Part shown: piece after piece, positions 34,044 to 43,016 of the stretch | Layout of the letters: each line of letters begins with the position of its first letter | How positions within the stretch are numbered: position 1 is the stretch's first letter | Assembly (NCBI RefSeq): GCF_000092925.1 | Contig: NC_014217.1 | Span: forward strand, 248,001 to 312,000 | Direction of reading: 5' to 3' | Origin: Ancylobacter novellus DSM 506 | Lineage (GTDB): Bacteria; Pseudomonadota; Alphaproteobacteria; Rhizobiales; Xanthobacteraceae | DNA: 64,000 nucleotides | Made by a program: the position numbers and the translations under genes | Notes under the pieces: generated by a model | The model's database searches: none | What the model was told of the DNA's origin: nothing | Seen by the model: only the letters and a program-made list of their open reading frames with translations

Positions 34044-34832
34044 ATGGCTGCGGACACACGGACGGACGGCACCACGAGCGAGGCCGCCGACACTCATTTC
34101 GGCTTCCGCACCGTGCCGCTCGGCGAGAAGCAGCGCATGGTCGACGAGGTGTTCCACTCGGTGGCGCGCCGCTACGACCTGATGAACGATTTGATGTCGC
34201 TCGGTCTGCACCGCGCCTGGAAGGACCTGCTGGTCTCGCGCCTGCGCCCGCCGAAAACCGACCGTTCCTTCAGGCTGCTGGACGTCGCCGGCGGCACCGG
34301 CGACGTCTCCTTCCGCACCGTCGAGGCGGGAGGGGCGGGGACCAGCGCCACCGTCGCCGACATCAATGGCGGCATGCTCGGGGTCGGCCGCGAGCGCGCG
34401 GCTTCGCTCGGCCTGTCGGACCGGGTCGAGTTCGTCGAGGCCAATGCGGAGGAGTTGCCCTTCGCCGACAAGAGCTTCGACGCGACCACCATCGCCTTCG
34501 GCATCCGCAACGTGCCGCGCATGGACAAGGCGCTCGCCGAGATGCGCCGCGTGCTCAAGCCCGGCGGGCGGTGCTTCGTGCTGGAGTTCTCGCGCGTCGA
34601 CGTGCCCGGCCTCGACGCCATCTACGACGCCTATTCGTTCAAGCTGATCCCGCCCATGGGCAAGCTCGTCACCGGCGACGCCGAGTCCTACCAGTACCTC
34701 GTCGAATCGATCCGCAAGTTTCCCTCGCCGGAGGCCTTCGCCGAGATGATGCGGGCGGCCGGGTTCAGCCGCGTCGACGTCACGCCGCTGACCGGCGGCA
34801 TCGTCTGCCTGCACTCCGGCGTGCGGATCTAG
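34044..34832 (+). CDS. ubiE: Ubiquinone/menaquinone biosynthesis C-methyltransferase
   Basis: S-adenosylmethionine-dependent methyltransferase of 262 residues that methylates the ring carbon of demethylubiquinol precursors. The UbiE landmarks are in order: [42 protein letters not shown] motif [34 protein letters not shown] and [20 protein letters not shown]. The C-terminus has [19 protein letters not shown]. The gene is followed after four bases by ubiB, a standard pairing in alphaproteobacteria. It is cytoplasmic, associated with the Ubi complex. Confidence 0.95.
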   Translation: MAADTRTDGTTSEAADTHFGFRTVPLGEKQRMVDEVFHSVARRYDLMNDLMSLGLHRAWKDLLVSRLRPPKTDRSFRLLDVAGGTGDVSFRTVEAGGAGTSATVADINGGMLGVGRERAASLGLSDRVEFVEANAEELPFADKSFDATTIAFGIRNVPRMDKALAEMRRVLKPGGRCFVLEFSRVDVPGLDAIYDAYSFKLIPPMGKLVTGDAESYQYLVESIRKFPSPEAFAEMMRAAGFSRVDVTPLTGGIVCLHSGVRI

Positions 34833-34836
34833 GGAC

Positions 34837-36405
34837 GTGGCCACCCCGCTCGGCGATTATCTGCGTCTTGCCCGCGCCGGCTTCGTGCTGGCGCGCGAGG
34901 GCGTCGCTTCGCGCATCGATCCCGCCATGCGCCCGCCCGGCTCCGAGCCGCTCTTCGCCATCGCCAAATTGATCGAGCGGCGCGGCCCGGCCTCCAGCGC
35001 CGCGCGCCTCGGCGCCGCGCTGTCGCGGCTCGGCCCGTCCTATGTGAAGCTCGGCCAGTTCCTCGCCACCCGGCCGGACGTCGTCGGCGCGCAGATGGCG
35101 CGCGACCTCGAATTGCTGCAGGACCGCATGCCGGCCTTCCCGCAGGAGGTGGCCGAGGCGACCATCGAACGCAATTTCGACCGGCCGGCCTCGGTGGTCT
35201 ATTCGCGCCTCAGTCCGGCGCTCGCCGCCGCCTCGATCGCGCAGGTGCATCAGGGCGAGGTGACGGAGGCGGACGGTACGGTGCAGCGCGTCGCGGTGAA
35301 GGTGCTGCGCCCCGACGTGCAGCGCCGCTTCCGCATCGACCTCTCCTCCTTCTACCGCGCCGCGCGGCTCGGCGAGCAGGCCTCGCCCGAGGGGCGGCGG
35401 CTGCGGCTGGTGGCGGTGGTCGACACGCTCGCCCGCTCCGTGTCGATGGAGATGGACCTGCGGCTGGAGGCCGCCGCGCTCTCCGAGCTCGCCCAGAACA
35501 CCGGCGAGGACGAGGATTTCCGCGTGCCGGCGGTCGACTGGGACCGCACGGGGCGCGAGGTGCTGACCACCGAGTGGATCGACGGCATCAAGCTGAACGA
35601 CCTCGACGCGCTGCGCGCCGCCGGCCACGATTTGCCCAAGCTCGGGCGGGTGGTGATGCAGTCCTTCCTGCGCCACGCGCTGCGCGACGGCTTCTTCCAC
35701 GCCGACATGCATCCGGGGAACCTGTTCGTCGATGCGCAGGGCCGGCTGGTGGCGGTCGATTTCGGCATCATGGGCCGGCTCGGCCACAAGGAGCGGCGCT
35801 TCCTCGCCGAGATCCTGTTCGGCTTCATCACCCGCAACTGGCTGCGCACGGCGCAGGTGCATTTCGAGGCCGGCTACGTGCCGCCGCACCATTCGGTGGA
35901 GGATTTCGCGCAGGCGATCCGCGCCATCGGCGAGCCGATCTATTCGCGCCGCGCCGACCAGATCTCCATGGCCAAGCTGCTGACGCTGCTGTTCGAGGTC
36001 ACCGCGCTGTTCGACATGAAGACGCGGCCCGAATTGCTGCTGCTGCAGAAGACCATGGTGGTGGTGGAGGGCGTCGCCCGCACGCTCGACCCGCAGCTCG
36101 ACATGTGGAAGACCGCCGAGCCGGTGGTGCGCGCCTGGATCGAGCGCAATCTCGGCCCCGTGGGGCGGATCGAGGAGGTGGCGGGGGGCTTTTCCGCCAT
36201 CGGCCGTTCGTTGCAGAACCTGCCGGACCTCGTCGCCCAGGGCCAGCGCATCGCCAACCAGCTGGACGCGGCAACGCGCGACGGGCTGGTGCTGTCGCCG
36301 GAGACGATGGAGGCCATCGGCCGCGCCGAGGGGCGGGGAAATCGCTGGGGCACGGTCGCGCTGTGGGTGATCGCCGCGCTGCTGGCGGGGCATCTGCTTT
36401 TTTGA
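34837..36405 (+). CDS. ubiB: ABC1/UbiB family kinase-like protein for ubiquinone synthesis
   Basis: Atypical protein-kinase-like ATPase of 522 residues needed for efficient ubiquinone synthesis, probably by moving lipid intermediates. The start is GTG 34837 (MATPLGDYLRLARAG). UbiB landmarks are the KxGQ motif in YVKLGQFLATRPD, the Ala-rich loop AAASIAQVHQGEV, the ATP-binding Lys in VAVKVLRPDVQRR, catalytic loop HADMHPGNLFVD and the metal-binding AVDFGIMGRLG. A C-terminal membrane anchor is at WGTVALWVIAALLAGHLLF. It is co-transcribed with ubiE. Confidence 0.95.
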   Translation: MATPLGDYLRLARAGFVLAREGVASRIDPAMRPPGSEPLFAIAKLIERRGPASSAARLGAALSRLGPSYVKLGQFLATRPDVVGAQMARDLELLQDRMPAFPQEVAEATIERNFDRPASVVYSRLSPALAAASIAQVHQGEVTEADGTVQRVAVKVLRPDVQRRFRIDLSSFYRAARLGEQASPEGRRLRLVAVVDTLARSVSMEMDLRLEAAALSELAQNTGEDEDFRVPAVDWDRTGREVLTTEWIDGIKLNDLDALRAAGHDLPKLGRVVMQSFLRHALRDGFFHADMHPGNLFVDAQGRLVAVDFGIMGRLGHKERRFLAEILFGFITRNWLRTAQVHFEAGYVPPHHSVEDFAQAIRAIGEPIYSRRADQISMAKLLTLLFEVTALFDMKTRPELLLLQKTMVVVEGVARTLDPQLDMWKTAEPVVRAWIERNLGPVGRIEEVAGGFSAIGRSLQNLPDLVAQGQRIANQLDAATRDGLVLSPETMEAIGRAEGRGNRWGTVALWVIAALLAGHLLF

Positions 36406-36461
36406 GGTAGCACGGTCCGGTTTGGCGATATCCTGTTCCGATCCCTCGGAAGGGTTTTCGC

Positions 36462-36689
36462 ATGAGCCTCGTTCACAATGAGCGGACGAAGTACCTCGCC
36501 ACCCTGCTCAATACAGTGGCGGCCGCAACGATCGTAGCTGGTGTGATAGCTCCGATCGTCGCATTCACCTTCGGCATGCCCGGCCCCATCAGCGGCCGGT
36601 TCGCCTTGTTGATTAGCGCAGTTTGGCTTTTGACCGGCGTAGCCCTACATTATGTCGTGCGACGCATTCTTGGTCGGCTTCAGCCATGA
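36462..36689 (+). CDS. Small two-helix membrane protein of unknown function
   Basis: Predicted inner-membrane protein of 75 residues. A charged N-terminus (SLVHNERTKYLATLLNT) is followed by helix one (VAAATIVAGVIAPIVAFTFG), a Gly/Pro turn, helix two (FALLISAVWLLTGVALHYVV) and a short basic tail (RRILGRLQP), which puts both ends in the cytoplasm. A ribosome site (ggaagg) precedes the ATG. Codon use is less GC-rich than that of ubiB. It is first in a run of three small membrane-protein genes before coaBC. No family recognised. Confidence 0.65.
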   Translation: MSLVHNERTKYLATLLNTVAAATIVAGVIAPIVAFTFGMPGPISGRFALLISAVWLLTGVALHYVVRRILGRLQP

Positions 36690-36699
36690 GGTACGAGCC

Positions 36700-36828
36700 A
36701 TGACCTTGCTTCAATGGTACATCCTGGTTGGCGTGCCGTTCATTTTGCTTGCCGGCGCGTTCGCCGCGGACCGCCTGTCGGCGTATGACAGCCGCCACGC
36801 TGATCGCCATACCGGCCCCGCGGAGTGA
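36700..36828 (+). CDS. Single-helix membrane peptide, 42 residues
   Basis: Not recognised. It starts MTLLQWYILVGVPF and has one hydrophobic helix (WYILVGVPFILLAGAFAA), then a charged tail ending DRHTGPAE. A gagg site lies nine bases before the ATG, and the gene begins ten bases after the preceding stop. The last twelve residues resemble those of the next small gene (shared Ser-Arg, then His-x-Gly-Pro-Ala-Glu at the stop), which supports both being real and related by duplication. Confidence 0.58.
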   Translation: MTLLQWYILVGVPFILLAGAFAADRLSAYDSRHADRHTGPAE

Positions 36829-36840
36829 ATCTGCTGTGCC

Positions 36841-36960
36841 ATGACCACCGCGAACTTCCTGCTGCTGCTGATCATGCCGGTCGGCGCCCTGGTCGTCGGC
36901 GGCATCGTCTATCTCGTCGCTTCGCGCGACCATCACCCCCACGCCGGCCCCGCCGAGTGA
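36841..36960 (+). CDS. Single-helix membrane peptide, 39 residues
   Basis: Not recognised. It starts MTTANFLLLLIMPVGALVVG, with one hydrophobic helix through GIVYLVAS and a charged tail SRDHHPHAGPAE. It begins twelve bases after the stop of the similar 42-residue peptide gene and has no clear ribosome site of its own, so translation may be coupled. The shared C-terminus, equal topology and adjacent position point to a tandem duplicate. The next gene is coaBC after about 120 bases. Confidence 0.58.
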   Translation: MTTANFLLLLIMPVGALVVGGIVYLVASRDHHPHAGPAE

Positions 36961-37079
36961 CGGGTTAACCTCGTCCGTCTTCCAGAGCTATCGCGAGCCC
37001 GGCCGCCGACATAGTCTTTGTGCTGCGGCGCTGGGCTGCGCTATAGGCGCAGGCCTGATGCCGGCCACAGGAAGAGTGC

Positions 37080-38309
37080 ATGCTCGCGACCAAGCGCATC
37101 CTGCTGATCATTGGCGGCGGCATCGCCGCCTATAAGAGCCTCGACCTGATCCGCCGGCTGAAGGAGCGCGGCGCCTCGGTGCGGGTGATCATGACCGCGG
37201 CGGCGCAGCACTTCGTCACCCCGCTGGCGGCGGGCGCGCTCTCGCATGAACGCGTCTTCACCGAGCTGTTCGACCGCGAGGCCGAGCACGACATCGGCCA
37301 TATCCGCCTGTCGCGCGAGGCGGACCTCATCATCGTCGCCCCCGCCACCGCCGACCTGATGGCGAAGATGGCGCACGGCCTCGCCGACGACCTCGCTTCC
37401 GCCGTGCTGCTGGCGAGCGACAAGCCGGTCCTCGTCGCCCCGGCGATGAACCCGCTGATGTGGAGCCACGCCGCCACGCGCCGCAACGCCGCCCAGCTTG
37501 CCGCCGACGGCGTCGCCTTCATCGGCCCGAATGCGGGCGCCATGGCCGAGCGCGGCGAGGACGGGCCGGGCCGCATGGCCGAGCCGATGGAGATCGTCGA
37601 GGCCGCCGAGCGCCTGCTGGCAGCTTCCGGCCCGCTCAAAGGCCGGCATGTGCTGGTGACCTCGGGCCCGACGCACGAGCCGATCGATCCGGTGCGCTAC
37701 ATCGCCAACCGTTCCTCCGGCAAGCAGGGCCACGCAATCGCCGCCGCTGCCGCCCGTGCGGGGGCGCAGGTGACGCTGGTCTCCGGCCCGGTGAATCTGC
37801 CCGACCCCGCCGGCGTCGATGTCCGCCATGTCGAGAGCGCCCGCGACATGCTGGCGGCGGTCGAGGCCGCGCTGCCGGCCGACGCCGCCATCTTCGCCGC
37901 CGCCGTGGCCGACTGGCGCGCCGCGAGCGAGGCGGGCGAGAAGCTGAAGAAGGACGGCAACGCCATCCCCCCGCTCATGCTGACCGAGAATCCCGACATA
38001 CTCGCCACCGTGGCGCATCTGTCGAACCGCCGGCCGCGCCTCGTCGTCGGCTTCGCGGCGGAGACGCAGAACGTCGTCGCCTACGCGCAGGCCAAGCGTG
38101 CGCGAAAAGGCTGCGACTGGATCGTCGCCAACGACGTCTCGCAGCACAGCGGCATCGCCGGCGGGGTGATGGGCGGCGACAGCAACGCGGTCCATCTCAT
38201 CACCGCGGAGGGTGTCGAGCACTGGCCGGAGGCCTCCAAGGCCGCGGTGGCCGAGAAGCTGATCGCCCGTGTCGCCGCCTCGCTCGGCCCGCTGGGGGCC
38301 GCCGAATGA
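37080..38309 (+). CDS. coaBC: Bifunctional phosphopantothenoylcysteine decarboxylase/phosphopantothenate-cysteine ligase
   Basis: Two-domain coenzyme A enzyme of 409 residues, cytoplasmic. The N-terminal CoaC flavoprotein has [20 protein letters not shown], the catalytic His in [20 protein letters not shown] and the PAMN motif in [12 protein letters not shown]. The C-terminal CoaB ligase has [40 protein letters not shown] and the Lys pair EKLKKDG. It makes 4'-phosphopantetheine from phosphopantothenate, Cys and CTP. The stop overlaps the dut start by four bases (ATGA), the classic coaBC-dut arrangement. Confidence 0.95.
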   Translation: MLATKRILLIIGGGIAAYKSLDLIRRLKERGASVRVIMTAAAQHFVTPLAAGALSHERVFTELFDREAEHDIGHIRLSREADLIIVAPATADLMAKMAHGLADDLASAVLLASDKPVLVAPAMNPLMWSHAATRRNAAQLAADGVAFIGPNAGAMAERGEDGPGRMAEPMEIVEAAERLLAASGPLKGRHVLVTSGPTHEPIDPVRYIANRSSGKQGHAIAAAAARAGAQVTLVSGPVNLPDPAGVDVRHVESARDMLAAVEAALPADAAIFAAAVADWRAASEAGEKLKKDGNAIPPLMLTENPDILATVAHLSNRRPRLVVGFAAETQNVVAYAQAKRARKGCDWIVANDVSQHSGIAGGVMGGDSNAVHLITAEGVEHWPEASKAAVAEKLIARVAASLGPLGAAE

Positions 38310-38791
38310 GCTTCGAAGCGAGTCTGGACGTCGCCGTCCTGGTGCTGCCGCATGGCGAGGGCCTGCCGCTGCCGGAATACGCCACGGCGGGCTCCGCCGG
38401 GCTCGACCTCCTCGCTGCGTTGCCCGGAGACGAGCCGTTGACGCTCGCCCCGCTCGCCCGCGCGGCGGTGCCGACCGGGCTCTCCATCGCCCTGCCGGAA
38501 GGCTACGAGGCGCAGGTGCGCCCGCGCTCCGGCCTCGCTCTCAAGCAGGGGCTGACCGTGCTCAACGCGCCGGGGACCATCGATTCCGACTATCGCGGCG
38601 AGGTGAAGGTACTGCTGGTCAACCTCAGTGACCAGCCTGTGGTGCTGGAGCGCGGCCAGCGCATCGCGCAGATGGTGGTCGCGCCGGTGACGCGAATTAA
38701 GCTGGTCGAGACCGGGGATTTGAACGAAACAACACGCGGTAGCGGTGGATTCGGCTCGACGGGGCTCGACGGGCGGCACATATCGCGCTAG
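38306..38791 (+). CDS. dut: Deoxyuridine 5'-triphosphate nucleotidohydrolase
   Basis: Trimeric dUTPase of 161 residues that hydrolyses dUTP to dUMP, keeping uracil out of DNA and feeding dTMP synthesis. All five motifs are present: [46 protein letters not shown] and the C-terminal arm [10 protein letters not shown]. The N-terminus carries about ten more residues than E. coli Dut. It is translated from an ATG inside the coaBC stop. Confidence 0.95.
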   Translation: MSFEASLDVAVLVLPHGEGLPLPEYATAGSAGLDLLAALPGDEPLTLAPLARAAVPTGLSIALPEGYEAQVRPRSGLALKQGLTVLNAPGTIDSDYRGEVKVLLVNLSDQPVVLERGQRIAQMVVAPVTRIKLVETGDLNETTRGSGGFGSTGLDGRHISR

Positions 38792-38800
38792 CCAAGGGGC

Positions 38801-39244
38801 ATGCCGCGCCTGTCCGACAAGAGTCTTCTCGCCATTGCCGCCGTCGTCGACGTCGCGCTGCACGCGCGCGGCATGCCGGTGGCGGCCAAGGCGCTCGCCG
38901 CCCGCCACGACCTTCCGCCCCGCCATCTCGAACCCGTGCTGCAGGCCCTCGTCCATGCCGGCGTGCTCAAGGGCGTGCGCGGCCCGCGCGGCGGCTACGA
39001 GCTCGCCCGCGAGCGGCGGCGCATCACCGTCGCCGAGGTGGTCCGCGTGGTCGAGGCGGAGAGCGAGGAGGCGCTCGACGGCTTCCCGCCGCTGGTGCGT
39101 GACATCGTCCAGCCGGCCGTCGCCGAGGCCGAGCGTGCCTTCGAGGCGGCGCTCGACGGGGTGACCGTGGAGGACCTCTGTCGGTCCGCCGCGCAGAACA
39201 CGCTGCGCAAGGGATTACCTGAAGGCATAGATTTCACGATCTGA
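38801..39244 (+). CDS. Rrf2-type transcriptional regulator without Fe-S cysteines
   Basis: Winged-helix regulator of 147 residues. The Rrf2 pattern is clear: DKSLLAIAAVVDVALHARG, the helix-turn-helix KALAARHDLPPRHLEPVLQA and LVHAGVLKGVRGPRGGYELA, then the dimer helix. There is only one Cys (EDLCRSA), so the three-Cys cluster of IscR or NsrR is missing; it would sense something else, as CymR does through the Cys-synthase complex. It lies ten bases after dut and 119 bases before cysK, fitting regulation of sulfur or cysteine genes. Target and signal are inferred. Confidence 0.85.
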   Translation: MPRLSDKSLLAIAAVVDVALHARGMPVAAKALAARHDLPPRHLEPVLQALVHAGVLKGVRGPRGGYELARERRRITVAEVVRVVEAESEEALDGFPPLVRDIVQPAVAEAERAFEAALDGVTVEDLCRSAAQNTLRKGLPEGIDFTI

Positions 39245-39363
39245 TTACGTTTAAATTTTGTTTTCTCGACTTGATTGCGTGAATATGCTAGCCCTGCCGG
39301 CGAAAATCGTTCGCCAATAACGGACTGGGCGCGTCAGGCCAGTCCGCCCTGCTGGAGGCACCC
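39245..39363 (+). promoter_or_regulatory. AT-rich cysK leader with candidate promoter
   Basis: The first 50 bases after the Rrf2 gene are unusually AT-rich (ttaaattttgttttctcg), with a possible -10 box tatgct at about 39284-39289 and TTTTCT 17 bases upstream as a weak -35. This is the natural place for an operator of the Rrf2 protein. No riboswitch fold was recognised. The match to any consensus is weak. Confidence 0.4.
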
Positions 39364-40341
<978 letters not shown>

Positions 40342-40475
40342 GCCTTCGGCGGCCTTTGCGCCGCCGGCCCTTCTAGTGCGACTCCCCCTCCGGTAAAGTC
40401 ACGGTGATTCGGTGCCCGCAGGGGATGCGGGCGCCGGCCGTGGGGACGGCAGTCGGCGAGGGGAGACGGGCGCGG

Positions 40476-42995
40476 ATGGCGCATCCGGCCGGCATGGGCG
40501 GAGAACGGAACCAAGGGGGACGGGTGCCGCAGGTGCGGCCCGGCCGCCGGCTCCTCCGCCCGCTCTTCACCGGCCTCGCTTTTGCCGCGCCGATAGCGCC
40601 CGCTTCCGCCGCCCCGGCCTCCGACGTCTTCGCCGTGCTGGCGGTGCAGGACCCGAGCGTGCTGATCGGCCTTGCGCTGGTCGTCGGTCTCATCGTCTTC
40701 GCCACCACCACCGCCATCGTGCATCTGCGCTATCGCCGCCAGTCGCTGAGGCGCGAGATGGCGGCGTTCGGCGAGATTTCCCGTCTCGAAGCCCAGATCG
40801 ACGAGGCGCGCGCCCTATTGATGGCCGAGCCGCAGATCGTCGTGGTCTGGCGCGATCCCGCCGCGGACCCGGAGATCATCGGCAACACGCCCGCCTTCAC
40901 CGGCGTCGCCGCCCCCGCCCGCATCCTCGCCTTCGGTTCATGGCTCACCCCCGCTTCCGCCCGCGAGATCGAGGCGGCGGTGGACCGGCTGCGCGGCCGC
41001 GGCACGCCGCTCGCCGCCACCCTCGCCACGCAGGACGGCCGCTTCGTCGAGGCGGATGGCCGCCCGGTCGGCGCCGCGGTGGTGCTGCGCCTGCGCGACA
41101 TCACCGGCGTGCGGCTCGACCAGGCGCAGCTGGAAGCCGCCTATCGCGCCCTCGATGCCGAGAGCTCGGCGCTGCGCACGCTGCTCGATGCGCTGCCGGC
41201 GCCCGCCTGGGTCGACGGCGAGGATGGCAGGCTGCGCTGGAGCAATGCCGCCTATGCCCATGCGGTGGAGGCGCGCGACGCTTCCGACGCCGCCTCGCGC
41301 GGCCTCATGCTGCTCGACCAGCAGAGCCGCACCCAGGCCGAGAAGGCGCATGCGGCGAGCCTGCCCTTCAAGGCCCGCCTGCCGGTGGTGGTCGCCGGCA
41401 CGCGGCGCGTGCTCGACGTGCTGGAAGTGCCGGCCGGCGGCGGCGCGGCGGGCATCGCGCTCGACGCCACCGAGGCCGAGGTGGTGCGTGCGGAGCTCGC
41501 CCAGGTGGTCGGCGCGCACCGGCGCACGCTCGACCAGCTCGCAACCGCCGTGGCGATCTTCGGCGCCGACCAGCGCCTCGTCTTCCACAATGCCGCCTAT
41601 GCCCGGCTGTTCGACCTCGACGCCGCCTTCCTCGACGACCGGCCGACCGACGGCGCCGTGCTCGACCGGCTGCGCGCCGCGCGGCGCCTGCCGGAGCAGG
41701 CCGATTTCCGCCTCTGGCGCGAGGAGCTGCACGCCGCCTACCGCGCCATCGAGCCGCGCGAGCACTGGTGGCACCTGCCGGGTGGGCGCACGCTGCGCGT
41801 CGTCACCGCGCCGAACCCGGAAGGCGGCATCACCTATCTGTTCGACGAGGTGACCGAGCGGCTCGCGCTGGAGAGCCGCTTCAACTCGCTCACCCGCATC
41901 CAGTCCGAGACGCTGGACGCCTTGGCGGAGGCGGTGGCGGTGTTCGGCAGCGACGGCCGGCTCGGCCTCGTCAATTCCGCCTTCCGCCGGCTCTGGCAGC
42001 TCGACGCCGCCATGCTCGACGCCCATCCGCATATCGACGCGGTGGCCGCCGCCTGCCGCCCGCTGACCGCCGACGCCGCGGTCTGGGCGCGGCTCACCGC
42101 CACGGTGACCGGCATCGAGGCGCGCATGCCGACCGAGTTCCGCATGGAGCGCAACGACCGCACCATCCTCGACGGCTCGACCCAGCCGCTGCCCGACGGC
42201 GCCACGCTGGTGACGCTGCGCGACGTCACCGACAGCGTCAACGTCGAGCGGGCGCTGGTGGAGCGCAACGACGCCCTCGTCGCCGCCGACCATCTCAAGA
42301 GCACCTTCGTCAGCCACGTCTCCTATGAGCTGCGCTCGCCTTTGACCACGATCATCGGCTTCGCCCAGCTGCTCGACGACACCGGCATCGGCCCGCTCAA
42401 CGTCAAGCAGCGCGCCTATGTGAACCACATCACCGAGAGCTCGGCGGCGCTGCTCGCCATCATCAACGACATCCTCGACCTCGCCACCATCGATGCCGGC
42501 TCCATGGCGCTGGAGCTGACCGAGGTCGATGTGCGCGCCGCCATGGACGCGGCGGCCGAGGGCGTGCGCGACCGGCTCGCCGAGGGCGGCATCCGCCTCT
42601 CCATCGAGTTGCAGAACGCCGCCGGTTCCTTCCGCGCCGATGCCAAGCGCGTGCGGCAGATCCTCTACAACCTGCTCTCCAATGCGGTGGGCTTCGCGCC
42701 GGAGGGCTCGACCGTCACGCTCTCGGCCGAGCGGCGCGAGGACGGCGTGATCTTCCGCGTGCGCGATATGGGGCCGGGCGTCCCGCCGGAGATCGGCGCC
42801 CGGGCGTTCGACCGCTTCGAGAGCCACACCGCCGGCTCGCGCCACCGCGGCGTCGGGCTCGGCCTCTCCATCGTGCGCTCGCTGGTGGCGCTGCATGGCG
42901 GCACGGTGAGCCTGGCGCCGGCGCAGGGCGGGGGCACGCTGGTGACCTGCATCTTCCCGCTGGAAGCCGGCGCGAGCCGCGACGCGGCGGAGTAG
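40476..42995 (+). CDS. divL: DivL-like cell-cycle kinase with Tyr in place of the phospho-acceptor His
   Basis: Membrane-linked PAS-domain kinase homologue of 839 residues. A membrane helix lies at about residues 62-85 (VLIGLALVVGLIVFATTTAI), followed by several PAS-like repeats (LLDALPAPAWVDGEDGRLRW; LATAVAIFGADQRLVFHNAA; LAEAVAVFGSDGRLGLVNSA). The H-box reads SHVSYELRSPLTTIIGF: Tyr617 stands where histidine kinases have His. The ATPase domain has NLLSNAV, RDMGPGVPPEIG and GVGLGLSIVRSL. Tyr at this place, the PAS array and the tsaE-murU-addBA-trxA neighbours match Caulobacter DivL, which controls CckA and CtrA. ATG 40476 has a gaggggaga site; GTG 40404 is an alternative. Confidence 0.85.
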   Translation: MAHPAGMGGERNQGGRVPQVRPGRRLLRPLFTGLAFAAPIAPASAAPASDVFAVLAVQDPSVLIGLALVVGLIVFATTTAIVHLRYRRQSLRREMAAFGEISRLEAQIDEARALLMAEPQIVVVWRDPAADPEIIGNTPAFTGVAAPARILAFGSWLTPASAREIEAAVDRLRGRGTPLAATLATQDGRFVEADGRPVGAAVVLRLRDITGVRLDQAQLEAAYRALDAESSALRTLLDALPAPAWVDGEDGRLRWSNAAYAHAVEARDASDAASRGLMLLDQQSRTQAEKAHAASLPFKARLPVVVAGTRRVLDVLEVPAGGGAAGIALDATEAEVVRAELAQVVGAHRRTLDQLATAVAIFGADQRLVFHNAAYARLFDLDAAFLDDRPTDGAVLDRLRAARRLPEQADFRLWREELHAAYRAIEPREHWWHLPGGRTLRVVTAPNPEGGITYLFDEVTERLALESRFNSLTRIQSETLDALAEAVAVFGSDGRLGLVNSAFRRLWQLDAAMLDAHPHIDAVAAACRPLTADAAVWARLTATVTGIEARMPTEFRMERNDRTILDGSTQPLPDGATLVTLRDVTDSVNVERALVERNDALVAADHLKSTFVSHVSYELRSPLTTIIGFAQLLDDTGIGPLNVKQRAYVNHITESSAALLAIINDILDLATIDAGSMALELTEVDVRAAMDAAAEGVRDRLAEGGIRLSIELQNAAGSFRADAKRVRQILYNLLSNAVGFAPEGSTVTLSAERREDGVIFRVRDMGPGVPPEIGARAFDRFESHTAGSRHRGVGLGLSIVRSLVALHGGTVSLAPAQGGGTLVTCIFPLEAGASRDAAE

Positions 42996-43016
42996 GGCGA
43001 TGCGGCGGAGCAGGCG

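Noticed and set aside
38801..39244. IscR or NsrR iron-sulfur regulator
   Set aside because: Only one Cys is present, so the cluster ligands are missing; kept as a general Rrf2 protein.
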